Source: Hofstenia miamia
Lineage: Eukaryota; Xenacoelomorpha; Acoela
Assembly: GCA_004352715.1 (NCBI GenBank)
Contig: SCFE01000002.1
Location: 2,069,094-2,133,093 of the forward strand
Direction: 5' to 3'
Length of the DNA stretch: 64,000 nt
In this document: in pieces, positions 48,801 through 56,129 of the stretch
Layout: each line of letters opens with the position of its first letter
Numbering within the stretch: the first letter of the stretch is position 1
Program-made: the position numbers and the translations under genes
The notes under the pieces: model-generated
Databases searched by the model: none
Seen by the model: the letters and a program-made list of their open reading frames with translations, nothing else
Told to the model about the DNA's origin: nothing

Positions 48801-50894
48801 CGAATTTTTGAGAAAGACTTAAATTCTCTCCATACCTAATGTTTATGTATTTATGTAAGGTTTTTATCCCATGTAAACAGCACAAATCTTTGACTATTTC
48901 TGGATGTGTGCAAAGATATTCCAAAACCATTTATGCGTGCCGTGCGCAAAGTCAGAGGTCGCGGTGCCTCAATACAACAGAACCGGATTGTGGATCGCGG
49001 ACTTAGAGCAACAAGAAAGAGGAGAGTCTCCTCTATCAAGTGGTCCTTTCTGAATGAGCATAGCTTTAATAGTTTTTAAGCTATAAGCGTTTAAAAAAAT
49101 GTATAGGATCATGAAAATTATTTAAGGTTAAGAATGGTTTAATATCGATTGAAGATGCTAACTACTTAAAAATTTAATAATTAATGTTTAAGTTTACTTA
49201 GGATTCTGGGGTGATTTTAATTGAGAATCTGTAAATTGTTATTGTATTTTTAGTATTAATTATTAAATGCTATACTTTAGTAATTCTGGTTCAAAGGAAG
49301 TTAATAAGCTTGCAATAAAGTATTATACAGATGGACTTGATCGCAATGCTATTCCTCTTGATGAAATCCAGGATGGAGTTCTAAGAACAATTTACAATGA
49401 AGAAAGTAGCGGATTTTGGAACTGTGAACTACTACGTGCCCATTTAATTAGTCAAACCGTATGTGTTTAAGTATTAAATTACACATCAAATGATCAAATG
49501 CTTTTGATAACTGACTAATCTCTACAAAGTTGTTATTCATTATTTAAACATGTGTTGTTGAACTTTATGAAATTTCTGCATACTTTTTTTATTTCTCTAT
49601 TTTTATCAAAAACCTTAGGGTGCATTCACACAGAAAGATTGTGCTTGCTAGTGCGAGCTTTTGGCGTTCACACAGAAAGCGAGCTTGCGCTAGCTTTAAA
49701 TCTTGGGTATTCACACAGAGAGATTGTGATATTTTCTAGCAATATATTAAAGCCAGGGTGTTCACACAGCGCGATTGTGCNNNNNNNNNNNNNNNNNNNN
49801 NNNNNNNNNNNNNNNNNNNNNNNNNNNNNNNNNNNNNNNNNNNNNNNNNNNNNNNNNNNNNNNNNNNNNNNNNNNNNNNNNNNNNNNNNNNNNNNNNNNN
49901 NNNNNNNNNNNNNNNNNNNNNNNNNNNNNNNNNNNNNNGTGTTCACACAGCGCGATTGTGCTTGCGATATTTTCTAGCAATGTATTAAAGCCAGGGTGTT
50001 CACACAGCGCGATTGTGCGAGCTTGGGCTCGCTAGAGATTTAAACAGTTGAGTTACTGAGAGAGCATTCACACAGAAAGATTTATCGCAATCCCAATTAA
50101 AGCCTAGCGCGAGCGATATTTTCTAACACATGTTTAAAGATAGTTCTATTCACACAGAAAGCGCGCGAGTGCGCGATTGTAAAAGATTGTAAATTTGATT
50201 TTAAACATGCTAAATATTTTTGACGATGACATCTCGCCCAATAATTTAAATTCATGCCAAAAATTTCGCTCCCTTTTTTGTGTGAATTCAACTATCTTAA
50301 AACATGTGTTAAAAATACAAGCGCTATATCGCAAGCTTTCTGTGTGAATGCACCCTTAGTTATTCCAAAACATGCTAACGCAATGTATGTTAGAAGCTCA
50401 GTTAAATCAAAATATAATTTTAATTTGAAATATTTTCAAAAATGCCATTTGAAAACTCCGAATCCATATGGTACTTAATTATCATTATTTAATTTTAAAT
50501 GGAAAACTGGTCAAGTAAGAGAAAGACCTGCATCTGTTACGAATGGAGTTAAATTCGTAGAAGCATTTCTAGTTTATTTAATATTACTCGTTTTTAAAAG
50601 AAACTTGGTCATTTGTTGTGATTTAAACAGATGTGTTTTACAAATTCAGTGATTTCTTCGCTTTAGATTCCCTTTCTTCCACTGGAAATTGCTCACGTCC
50701 GAAAATGTATTGAAAGAGATGCATTATCAAAGGGTTTGCGTTTCAACTTTGATGTAGTTAATGAGGTATTGAAGTATCTTACGCTTTTTCCTAAGAATTC
50801 TCCATTGTTTGTTCAAGAGGGTTGTAAAGTAGTAGAAGCGAAAGTTGACTTGGTACGTAGAAAGTTTAGTAGACAGGGGCATTCAGAATTTTAA
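20251..50894 (+). CDS. Torsin family AAA+ ATPase, six exons, intact
   Basis: Exons 20251-20359, 21540-21614, 23287-23480, 41979-42154, 49281-49458 and 50667-50894 join with matching phases, GT-AG introns and no stop, giving 319 residues, the usual torsin length. Torsins are ATPases of the ER and nuclear-envelope lumen activated by LAP1/LULL1-type partners. Residues 1-17 form a hydrophobic signal peptide with likely cleavage after NQA. Walker A is GPPGTGKN (78-85) with the torsin-specific final Asn. Walker B is LFIFDE (144-149). Asn186 in FLSNSG fits sensor 1, and G296-C297-K298 is the torsin sensor-2 Cys motif, paired with Cys258. Two residues are odd: the usual Trp in Walker A is replaced by Pro, giving an AAA-like GPPGTGK start, and the glutamate pair found before the last strand in human torsinA is reduced to one Glu near 277. 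Introns are packed with transposons. All five acceptors end in TTTAG. No paralogue assignment is made. Confidence 0.95.
20559..21192 (+). mobile_element. Mariner-type element, internally deleted, in torsin intron 1
   Basis: 37-bp inverted repeats (20559-20595 and 21156-21192) begin TTAGAyGGAAAGTTTTGTCC. The transposase N-terminus is partly present (from about 20737): YEALGQSTVNERSCRRWIEF and GDFHLDD, the helix-turn-helix of mariner, then a stop, then ALSQGNKEIRVQICQE. The frame then runs straight into the right repeat, so the catalytic DDD domain is gone. At 634 bp it is about half the usual 1.3 kb. Confidence 0.85.
21540..21614 (+). CDS. Torsin exon 2
   Basis: Acceptor TTTTATTTTAG|CA and donor AAAG|GTAAAT. 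It encodes residues 38-61 (part: DLQKDVFGQDLVIDIVMAAL), the torsin helix with the conserved F-G-Q before the nucleotide-binding fold. Both phases match the neighbouring exons. Confidence 0.93.
22283..22660. mobile_element. hAT short element (Charlie-like), torsin intron 2
   Basis: The left end is CAGTGGTTCTTAAGC and the right end reads back as AAGTAGTTCTGAACGGGG. Flanks gtctatgt and ttctatat are a decayed 8-bp duplication (6 of 8). A related copy starts at 43091. No coding capacity. Confidence 0.65.
23287..23480 (+). CDS. Torsin exon 3 (Walker A)
   Basis: Acceptor CTCATTTAG|GT and donor TATAAG|GTTAGT. It encodes residues 62-126 with LSFHGPPGTGKNFVA, the ATP-binding loop, and the following FVKLFHKSRDFAHD segment typical of torsins. 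Confidence 0.95.
23735..23776 (+). repeat. 5' direct terminal repeat, compact retroelement copy 2
   Basis: 42 bp identical to 26546-26587. It includes AGAATAAATTTTG, so a polyadenylation signal lies in both terminal copies, as needed for a terminally redundant transcript. Confidence 0.9.
23816..24450 (+). pseudogene. ORF1-like region of compact retroelement copy 2
   Basis: An ATG at 23816 opens a Lys/Thr/Ser-rich stretch (MSQNTVSKEKKKSKTTPTAS) that stops at about 23939. The following 500 bp stay partly open in other frames, including an Arg/Ser-rich C-terminus (SRHRSHSVHDQRRRSSP) in the frame 23965-24447 and a PKKKKQPRK patch in the polymerase frame near 24370. Basic tails like these suit a nucleic-acid-binding capsid protein, but frame assignment is uncertain and no fold is recognised. 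Confidence 0.4.
24531..25049 (+). pseudogene. Polymerase N-terminal domain of compact retroelement copy 2
   Basis: 172 codons from an internal Met; the frame is open upstream to at least 24370. It contains IIDIDLLQKVNNITMLLP, RGFLNYYVKLSHLPERI and QFLARHNIVL, aligning by eye with residues 6-59 of the copy 1 polymerase (LIDLSLLMHVTN, FLNYFSSISELPRAI, NFLRRIGVL). An acidic linker (EDAEEEDQQDQPDD) and INIDWNKLEAHL follow, also matched in copy 1. The domain is not recognised; its position corresponds to the priming and spacer part of hepadnavirus-type polymerases, which is inference. Confidence 0.65.
25018..25737 (+). pseudogene. Reverse transcriptase domain of compact retroelement copy 2
   Basis: The frame shifts near 25049 to a 239-codon RT. 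It shows KPRSFPPLIHRHI, KIIEKSPRSPFCF, VPKSRKKIRLVIDFSP, a degenerate motif A (LKSASIHLDL, lacking the usual Asp), motif B KLPLGLAISPYSCQMF, and motif C HIDN followed by ILLVF. The motif A loss and frameshifts indicate a dead copy. It ends at 25737, and the RNase H resumes at 25853 after about 110 bp. Confidence 0.75.
25853..26437 (+). pseudogene. Connection and RNase H of compact retroelement copy 2
   Basis: A 194-codon frame. It has GHLAFAWPIIGPWAVIKPL (connection, matching copy 1), then RNase H motifs WYSDASDTALGI, YGKEIQALAVAAFLA, IFMDSQPL and the terminal VHSTGSLANAPSR. The D-E-D catalytic pattern is visible. The 3' terminal repeat begins about 110 bp after the stop. Cleavage of the RNA strand during reverse transcription is the expected role. 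Confidence 0.75.
26546..26587 (+). repeat. 3' direct terminal repeat, compact retroelement copy 2
   Basis: 42 bp identical to the 5' copy, followed by TATATACAGG. Confidence 0.9.
27074..27300 (-). pseudogene. Penelope-like element, GIY-YIG endonuclease remnant
   Basis: The minus strand encodes YKYQCDDCEKSYIGETLRNL and SRIKEH, then 40 more residues and a stop at 27074. This is the Cys-motif plus GIY-YIG pattern at the C-terminus of Penelope-like retroelements. No RT part is seen, and a (TA)n tract lies just beyond. It lies in torsin intron 3. Confidence 0.7.
27331..27843. mobile_element. GCGGTA-rich hAT-like short element
   Basis: The ends TTAGAGATAAGTGCGGT and, inverted, TTAGAGATGAGCGCGGT form TIRs. 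Flanks are (TA)n on both sides, so the 8-bp duplication cannot be told from microsatellite. Many internal GCGGTA/TACCGC words may be transposase-binding repeats. No transposase. Confidence 0.65.
27861..27944 (+). mobile_element. Possible mariner/Tc1-type terminus before a gap
   Basis: CAGGGTGTAACAAAAGTAAC directly after a (TA)n tract looks like a mariner-type inverted-repeat end. The rest lies in the gap 27945-28663, so this cannot be confirmed. Confidence 0.3.
28735..29375. other. GC-rich island of unknown origin
   Basis: About 640 bp is visibly richer in G+C than everything around it (for example GCACGCAGAGTGCTGATC and GCGACGCGCCCATC). Only short frames are present, with no recognised protein, rRNA or tRNA. 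It may be a SINE-like or LINE UTR repeat, or foreign sequence joined at the gap ending 28663. Confidence 0.5.
29385..30130 (-). pseudogene. piggyBac transposase remnant, torsin intron 3
   Basis: In shifting minus-strand frames the order matches piggyBac transposase: DNFFTSHELIVLLL near 30000, LRANHKEF, then VPKKNRSVILLSTMHHHD, KKPIMILDYNKREGGTDRMD (the third catalytic Asp region), and a C-terminal Cys-containing stretch near 29400-29480. N-terminal parts and TTAA-flanked ends are not seen. Stops and shifts make it dead. Confidence 0.7.
30131..33609. other. Torsin intron 3, AT-rich stretch
   Basis: Apart from a (TA)n tract (30479-30511) and the 218-bp duplication at 31787-32243, no gene or element is supported. 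Confidence 0.5.
31787..32243. repeat. Perfect 218-bp duplication around a gap
   Basis: 31787-32004 and 32026-32243 appear identical and are separated by 21 Ns. The likeliest cause is unmerged overlapping contigs. Confidence 0.85.
33901..34854 (+). pseudogene. P-element-like transposase, N-terminal THAP part
   Basis: Met at 33901 gives MGKRCCVPNCKSGY, the start of a C2CH THAP DNA-binding domain (CVPNC ... FVCALHF with Cys-x2-His), length about 85. A central region follows with SLPMWLRN and EILRFALVLRYTSLAAYKYV, typical of P transposases. A frameshift at about 34705 leads to KIVSGSLDAFKLLKN and IIILDEMILQ, the first catalytic Asp region, then donor CAAAA|GTAAGT. The rest of the RNase H core is absent. 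Confidence 0.85.
34950..35472 (+). pseudogene. P-element-like transposase, C-terminal part
   Basis: After an acceptor-like TTCACGCAG, the frame from 34996 has AVYIGGYLTKKLL, NNLDRGGLLLPPEDLQ and a basic C-terminus, the conserved C-terminal region of P/THAP9-type transposases. The segment with the remaining catalytic acids and the GTP-binding insertion is missing between the two parts, so the element is non-autonomous. Confidence 0.8.
35640..37020. other. Torsin intron 3, AT-rich stretch
   Basis: No recognisable gene or element. Confidence 0.5.
37021..37328 (+). other. GC-richer sequence before a 1-kb gap, possible element 5' end
   Basis: It holds ATG at 37230 (MSRAAVSHTLYLNFGGNSTN, then a stop) and ATG at 37288 running into the gap. 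It is unlike the surrounding AT-rich DNA. It could be the 5' end of the LINE whose RT piece follows the gap, but this is a guess. Confidence 0.3.
38329..38620 (+). pseudogene. LINE reverse transcriptase N-terminal fragment
   Basis: After the gap, shifting frames read LEELKVIVRNLDVNKSS, then VTLLYKNGDPFSAKNYRPI and FSKLFEK, the conserved RT entry motifs (K-x-G-D, N-Y-R-P-I). It is cut off before the catalytic motifs. Confidence 0.65.
38776..38896. repeat. ACCGG-rich repeat tract
   Basis: At least eight GACCGG/ACCGGT/GCCGGT words occur in about 110 bp (for example TTTGACCGGTTTTAGACCGG). CAGTGGT just before it resembles a hAT end, but no partner end was found. Confidence 0.5.
39486..40580. mobile_element. 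hAT element, non-autonomous, torsin intron 3
   Basis: It begins CAGTGGCGTGCA and ends TGCACGCCTCTG, with exact 8-bp duplications CTTTATGC at 39478-39485 and 40581-40588. The 1095-bp interior is AT-rich with no transposase frame recognised. Confidence 0.9.
41979..42154 (+). CDS. Torsin exon 4 (Walker B)
   Basis: Acceptor TTAATTTTAG|GAT and donor TTTAAG|GTAATC. It encodes residues 127-184, including SCERSLFIFDEVHLM (Walker B) and YRKTIFIFL leading into sensor 1. It lies 18.5 kb after exon 3. Confidence 0.95.
43020..44580 (+). repeat. Pair of dispersed ~50-bp direct repeats
   Basis: 43020-43070 and 44533-44580 share CATTGTAAAAT, ATTCCAATTAAGCAAAGCAT and GCTGTCATT with few differences. They may be pieces of one short repeat family or the ends of a decayed insertion. 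Confidence 0.5.
43091..43310. mobile_element. hAT short element fragment, torsin intron 4
   Basis: CAGTGGTTCTCAGCA, then CCCGTGGACCC and GGACTCCGCAAAA, match the family at 22283-22660. The right end is degenerate. Confidence 0.5.
44973..45005. mobile_element. Solo piggyBac-type terminus
   Basis: Read inward from 45005 the sequence is CACTAGAATCACCCCAGG, then GCGGTCATTTTGACGG. It shares the CACTAGAAT start and GCGGTCA palindrome with the element at 1744-2625. No matching second end was found. Confidence 0.45.
45010..48930. other. Torsin intron 4, mostly unrecognised
   Basis: No coding family is recognised. A (TA)n tract at 45836-45866 is the only clear repeat. Confidence 0.5.
48931..49079 (+). 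other. Short Arg-rich open frame, unrecognised
   Basis: From ATG at 48931 about 49 codons encode MRAVRKVRGRGASIQQNRI followed by more Arg/Lys and a stop near 49079. The region is GC-richer than the intron around it (torsin intron 4). It could be part of an old transposon. Confidence 0.25.
49281..49458 (+). CDS. Torsin exon 5 (sensor 1)
   Basis: Acceptor ATACTTTAG|T and donor CAAACC|GTATGT. It encodes residues 185-244. The split Ser codon followed by NSG gives the sensor-1 Asn. The NEESSGFWNCELLRAHLIS segment is the torsin helical linker. Confidence 0.95.
49618..50355. mobile_element. PIF/Harbinger-type element with internal TTCACACAG array
   Basis: It begins GGGTGCATTCACACAGAAAG and ends CTTTCTGTGTGAATGCACCC, flanked by TTA on both sides, the Harbinger-type 3-bp duplication. 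TTCACACAG recurs at least eight times inside, often followed by CGCGATTGTG. A 158-bp gap (49781-49938) falls in the array. It lies in torsin intron 5; no transposase. Confidence 0.8.
50667..50894 (+). CDS. Torsin exon 6 (C-terminal domain and stop)
   Basis: The acceptor is TTCGCTTTAG|ATT. It encodes residues 245-319 and a TAA stop. PFLPLEIAHVRKC and FVQEGCK are the torsin C-terminal signatures. An AATAAA at about 51177, 283 bp downstream, is a plausible polyadenylation signal. Confidence 0.95.
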   Translation: MPFLPLEIAHVRKCIERDALSKGLRFNFDVVNEVLKYLTLFPKNSPLFVQEGCKVVEAKVDLVRRKFSRQGHSEF

Positions 50895-51176
50895 AGTTTT
50901 ACATTAATTGTAATTTTTTTAAGTTCCTCAATGTTATCTTTGTATTGTAATGTCTATTATAATTTGTATAATGTTATTTCAATATTAATTGTCACTATTT
51001 CGAAATATTGTGTTTCTTATATTGTTGGCTCATAAAGCTGTTTAGCTCTTGTAATTAATTTGTTATCATGATTACAAAAGTTCGGCTTAATCGAACCACC
51101 GAAAAGCTTTTTTAACAACTTTTTTTGGTAAAAATTAGCAGTTACACTTTGTTGGTCATTGTTGTTTACCAATTAA

Positions 51177-51182
51177 AATAAA
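51177..51182 (+). promoter_or_regulatory. Candidate torsin polyadenylation signal
   Basis: AATAAA lies about 280 bp after the torsin stop, ahead of the hAT remnant. The sequence is AT-rich, so chance occurrence is possible. Confidence 0.4.
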
Positions 51183-51241
51183 ATGAATGTGTCTTTTAGG
51201 GGTTCTGAAAATAAGAATTTTCTAGGAATTACAATTACACA

Positions 51242-51830
51242 TTGGTTCACTTTATAAATAGTATAAAGAACATAAATACAAGTAATAGAGTGATTGACAA
51301 AAATGAGGGGCTAAATTTTTCAAGTCTTGCTCGAGTTTTCGGAATTCTGTTTAACGATTTCTGTCGATGTACATCCGTTGAGGTGGAACGATTCTTCTCT
51401 ATATTAAACCCTTTTTTGGCGCAGATATTTTCAAGACTTCTTTTTTACAGTTTGGCACAGAGATACAATTGAAGGGGATCTTCATTTTGAGAGGGTTGAC
51501 AATCTAATTGCTTCAATTAAGGTTACTATCATAAAAAATCAACGTTGTTCAATGTTTGAAAGAGTTTAAATTCTACCAGATGTTGTTATTCGCACCTTTG
51601 ATCCTAGGAATTATACATGTGAAATGCTCGCCATTATCAAGTCACGATTAGAAAATACCATTTTCACTGCTATAATGGAAAGAAAGAGGATGGCAAGTTG
51701 CGAAAATGTTAAGCAGCACCATCTGCAGTTGACAAATGTTTCTCTATGTTGAGAAATCTCTTGGCCTATGACAGAAATCTTAACCACAATAATATATTGA
51801 AATTTATGTGCTGTTATTATAATTTAATAA
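51242..51830 (+). pseudogene. hAT transposase C-terminal remnant
   Basis: Broken frames include CTSVEVERFFSILNPF and, near 51700-51830, SAVDKCFSMLRNLLAYDRNL with NILKFMCCYYNLI, two versions of the hAT dimerisation motif. It begins about 65 bp after the putative torsin polyadenylation signal. Confidence 0.6.
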
Positions 51831-51839
51831 AACAGTTGC

Positions 51840-52980
51840 CGTTTAAAAAATTGACTTATTGTTATGAAAGAGTTTTCTGTATTTGTTTTATATCTTGTTT
51901 TCAGTAATAGAAAAAAATTTTTATTGCTTTAATGAAATATTTGAAAAATGGATGGTCATATATTAGGGTATAATTAACTGAATGCCGTCATGTTTTGTCA
52001 TAAAAATATGGTTATTTTTGTTTTTTTAAAGTCCTATTTCTGGTTGCCCTATTAAAAATTGAATAATTTATTATCCGGCAGTCAAATTATCCAGTATATT
52101 CAATTCACTATCCGGATCATATCCCTAATAATCGCTAATACAAAAATGTTTATTGAACCATACCGTCGGCATTTCATTAATAGGGTATTAATTTATTTAA
52201 TGTTGCTGTCATATAATTTAAAATTGTTATTCCAATTCAGTAAAATTCAAAATTTATATTTAAATCTTAAATTTTGTTTGAAAAAGTAATTTTTCTATGA
52301 CGGATTTTAATATAATCTACAACCAATTTTTAATGGCTTGCAATCTAAATTTTGGGGTTGTTCTTTAATTTGCCATTATTTGTGCTATTCTTGTTTTCAT
52401 CGCCTTAGCTGCAATTTTGAAGTAAATTTATCTTGTTTGAGACAACTTCAATTCACATTTCAAAGTGGTTATTTTTGAATGTGGACATAAAAAATTAATA
52501 CGGGAGGTAATACTATTAGAAACTCAACTACATAAACTCTATAAATATATTATGATTATAATTTATGACAATTTTAGAAACTAGATTATTACACTGCTTA
52601 CAAATAAGTTGATTTGCATGGACTATTTCGTAAGTATATGTCCATTTTTATCTCAAAATAGTTTTGAAGCACTTAAAATTTTCTATTGAAAAAAATATTT
52701 TTAGGTCCATGTTTGTTCATTGTTAGAATACATATTTAAATTCGTATCCGTTTCTGATTGAAAACTAAATTTCTTTTAAAAATTCGGATCCCACTTTTTT
52801 GCTTACTAATGAAATTTTTTGAACATAAAATATAACAACAACCACAACAACAGCTACGTATTAAGTTTACAAACTTATTAAGAACATAAATAATGCAACT
52901 TTCTTCATATGAGCTTTGTTATGTCAGTAAATGTTTGTTTCTTGGTTAAGTTTATAAATTACATATAACTTAATAAATAT
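51840..52980. other. AT-rich intergenic DNA
   Basis: Nothing supported beyond short frames. Confidence 0.5.
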
Positions 52981-52986
52981 TTTTAC

Positions 52987-54235
52987 TTATTGTTCTTGAG
53001 TTGCACATATTATTCTATAATTAGTCAGATAATTGATATTTTGTTGTGTAATCATGTTTTTCAACTTCTTCTTAAATATTGTATAATTTTTTTCACTTCT
53101 TGTGCTGTAATCGAATTTGTTCCATAGCGATATTGAATAATTTAGGAATCCATTCTTCATTACTTTTCTATTGCATTTAGTTTTACCAAATGTAATTGTT
53201 CTTTGATTTAAATGTTTAGGAATGTTCGATTTTCTTTTCCAAAATATCGATAAACATCTAATATTTTGAACAGCGTCTAATGATCTTAGATGGTATTTAC
53301 ACATTATTTCCTTTTTATTTTTGTTGCTAATTATGTTAATTCCCCATTTAATACTTTCTCTAATGTCGATTTTGCCTTTTTATTTAAGTTCGTTAATAAA
53401 CAAAATGAGTACAAGAAATGGCATAAAACAAGTGATCGAAAGAGTATTACCTTCCATTCTATTGGTATAAACTTTCCAATTTTTTGAATTGATCTTATAC
53501 CATACGCCATTTTCTTTATGATGTTGCTTGCCTCGTCTTCAAAATTCAATTTATTATCAATTATTGTTCCCAAATATTTCATTTTTGTTGATTCCTGAAT
53601 GATGTTGTTACATATCTTAATGCTTTCTAATGTTGATTCATTTCTTCTATTCTTAATTACCATAAATATAATTTTTTCAATATTTAGTTTTAACACATTA
53701 TAATTAAAGAATGATTGCAATTTTTCAACATTTTCCTGTAAATTTAAAATATCATTACAATAAATAAGAGTATCATCTGCAAATTGTACATGATTACTAT
53801 TAATGTGCTGATCCATATCATTTACATATAACTTAAATAGTAATGGACCCAGTACTGATCCTTGTGGTATTCCATGGTTTATTTCTAATGAATTTGATAT
53901 TTCTTCGTTGAGTTTCACATACTGATATCTATTACTTAAATAACTATTTAATCATAATTAATGAATCGGTAAAATTATAAATCTGCTTTAACTTTTCCAA
54001 AAAGATAGAATGGTTTATTGAATTAAATGCCTTTGAAATATCTAATGATGCTATATATATGTTCATTCCTATCTAATTTTGATCTCCAGTCTTCAACAGC
54101 ATAAAGTAATGCATCATTTGTAGAGGTATCTTTTTGAAATCCTAACTGATGTTTTGTTTGAATTTGGTTGAATAATAATTTTTCAAATATTTTATAAGTA
54201 TGACAACAGATGAAAACGCGCAAGTACCGCAAGCG
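52987..54235 (-). mobile_element. LINE reverse transcriptase, minus strand, broken
   Basis: From 54232 down: HQLGFQKDTSTNDALLYAV, a frameshift through a KAFNSINH-like motif A region, then HGIPQGSVLGPLLF (motif B) and VQFADDTLIY (motif C) in 53331-53918, and a C-terminal region with FLNYSISLWNKFDY (52987-53304). The 5' part and endonuclease are absent. Confidence 0.85.
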
Positions 54236-54739
54236 AGTTAAATAAAGTCCATTGCAGACACACTAACAATATTTTTAATACAATTAAAACTTGTTATCTT
54301 CCTTACTGTCTACAGACACATGCTGAAAAAAGAAATTGCTCTCGTGTATGCATCACCTTTTAAAAAATCAACTTTCTCTATGCGCAATATGTGTTCAACA
54401 CAGTCGAAAACATTGCCTTTTACGTGTAAGTGATATGATAAATTTGTATATATTTGATGCTAAGCGTTTCTCTTATTTTTATTGCGAAGAACTTTACTTG
54501 AATACAAATTTCAAATGGTATAGTTTTGGCAAAATTTCTATTTAAACTTTAAGAAGGTTAAAATTCACATCATTTCCTTCTGAATGTGTGTCGACTCCCC
54601 CTTATGTGATAATGCTGGCCACGGCTACTGACCTAGTCTTTGTTCATGATTGTTTGATTCATTTTCTTCTAAAAACGACGATATGTGTTACTAGGGTAAT
54701 TTTACAAATCTATCATTCACATTAATTTCGATTCGATTA

Positions 54740-55400
54740 GTCAATGCATCGCCCAGATCATTGCTATGATGGAGCCAGTAATATGTTGGGAAAAGTTGAA
54801 CTCCAAAGGTTACAGATGAAAGCACATTATATGCATTGCCATGTGCACTCTCTTTCACTATCTGTCAAGGACATGACCAAAAGAGTGAAAATTCAATGTG
54901 ATACGATGGGTACATAGGTGAAATTATTATTTTGATAAAGTATTCACCTAAAAGAGAAAACCTGTTAGAAAAATTCAAAGATCAAATTGACTTTGATTAG
55001 GAAATCGAAGACAAAGCAAAATCTTTATCTAAACTGTCTGAGACAAGATAGAAGATTCATGCCAAATGTTTTAAGAGAATCTTAGACAATTATGAGCATT
55101 TGATGTCAGTTTGGAAGTATTATCGTGAGAATGAGAAAATGGCGACCGAATTAAAATCAAGGATCATTGGAGTGAGCATCTTCTATGGCCTATATTTGCA
55201 CACAGACTATTTATCAAAAACACTTCAAGCTTGAAAAGGTGTCTGCTTGTACCAGTAAAAACACTGCTGAATTGAGGGTAACTGTTCCTAAAAGTTTAAG
55301 AAATGATGAATCACTTAATACATTGTTTATTGTGATATCCAATAATGCCAACTCCTTCAAGTTTGTTGAGAAACCTGTCCTCCAAAAAAAGAAAAGCATC
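54740..55400 (+). pseudogene. hAT-family (DUF4371/ZMYM-like) transposase remnant
   Basis: Frames shift but read CYDGASNMLGKV, HYMHCHVHSLSLSVKDMTK, then LDNYEHLMSVWKYYREN, ELKSRIIGV and a tail from 55185 (YLSKTLQ, then TVPKSLRNDESLNTLF). This order is that of hAT-derived DUF4371 proteins, with the catalytic C-x-D-G-A motif. Several stops and an absent N-terminus make it a pseudogene. Confidence 0.75.
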
Positions 55401-55601
55401 TAACTACACAATTTTGCAATAAATTGATAGGCATCAAAGCAAAGCACCAGCCTACCACCCAATAGCAGCTAAAGATCACCACTAAAAAAGTATATCTTAA
55501 GGCTATAGATTACATAACTTTGACAATTCATTACAGGTTCAATCTGCCAAGCTTTGAGGCTTGCAAAACATGGAATCAGTTTTTTTTAAATGCATTTCGT
55601 C

Positions 55602-55790
55602 TAAGGCCAGGTGCACACATGAGGGAATGTTGCGCGAAAATCGATTTAATTGCTTTTGAGAGCGGCTACCCAGATGTGTGCGGTGTTTTGGGTAATTGTG
55701 TGCAACATCGATAATTAGGTTGCAGATAACTGATTCCTTCGGTCTTTTAATAGCGAGATACAACAGTTTCTTGATGTGTGCACGGTCTTG
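55602..55790. mobile_element. Small inverted-repeat element
   Basis: AAGGCCAGGTGCACACAT and, inverted, AAGACCGTGCACACAT bound about 190 bp. A third TGTGTGC lies inside. No coding sequence and no clear duplication. Confidence 0.45.
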
Positions 55791-56129
55791 GGAATGAATA
55801 ATTTTTCTTAAATCATTTCAGAACGTTTAATATATATCTATGATGCAATATCAATGTAATGCAATATAGTAGAAGCTTAATAAGTGTACATTTTATTATA
55901 AATATGAAATTATATAAATAGTCAATTATATTTTACATTAGATTTAATTGAATTGTTTTTAACTAAAGAAGGTAAAAATTAATTTAATTGCAACTAACAT
56001 ATGCAAATGGTTTAGTGCTTATATACTTAAGAACAATATTAATAAGCGATAACTAGTTTGAAAATATTTGAAAGTTTCTCTATTATTTCTATTGTTCTGT
56101 AAAACAGCCAATGACCCCAGTCATTGATT

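Noticed and set aside
49552-50035. Several frames through the TTCACACAG array
   Set aside because: They are non-coding repeats and Ns within the Harbinger-type element.
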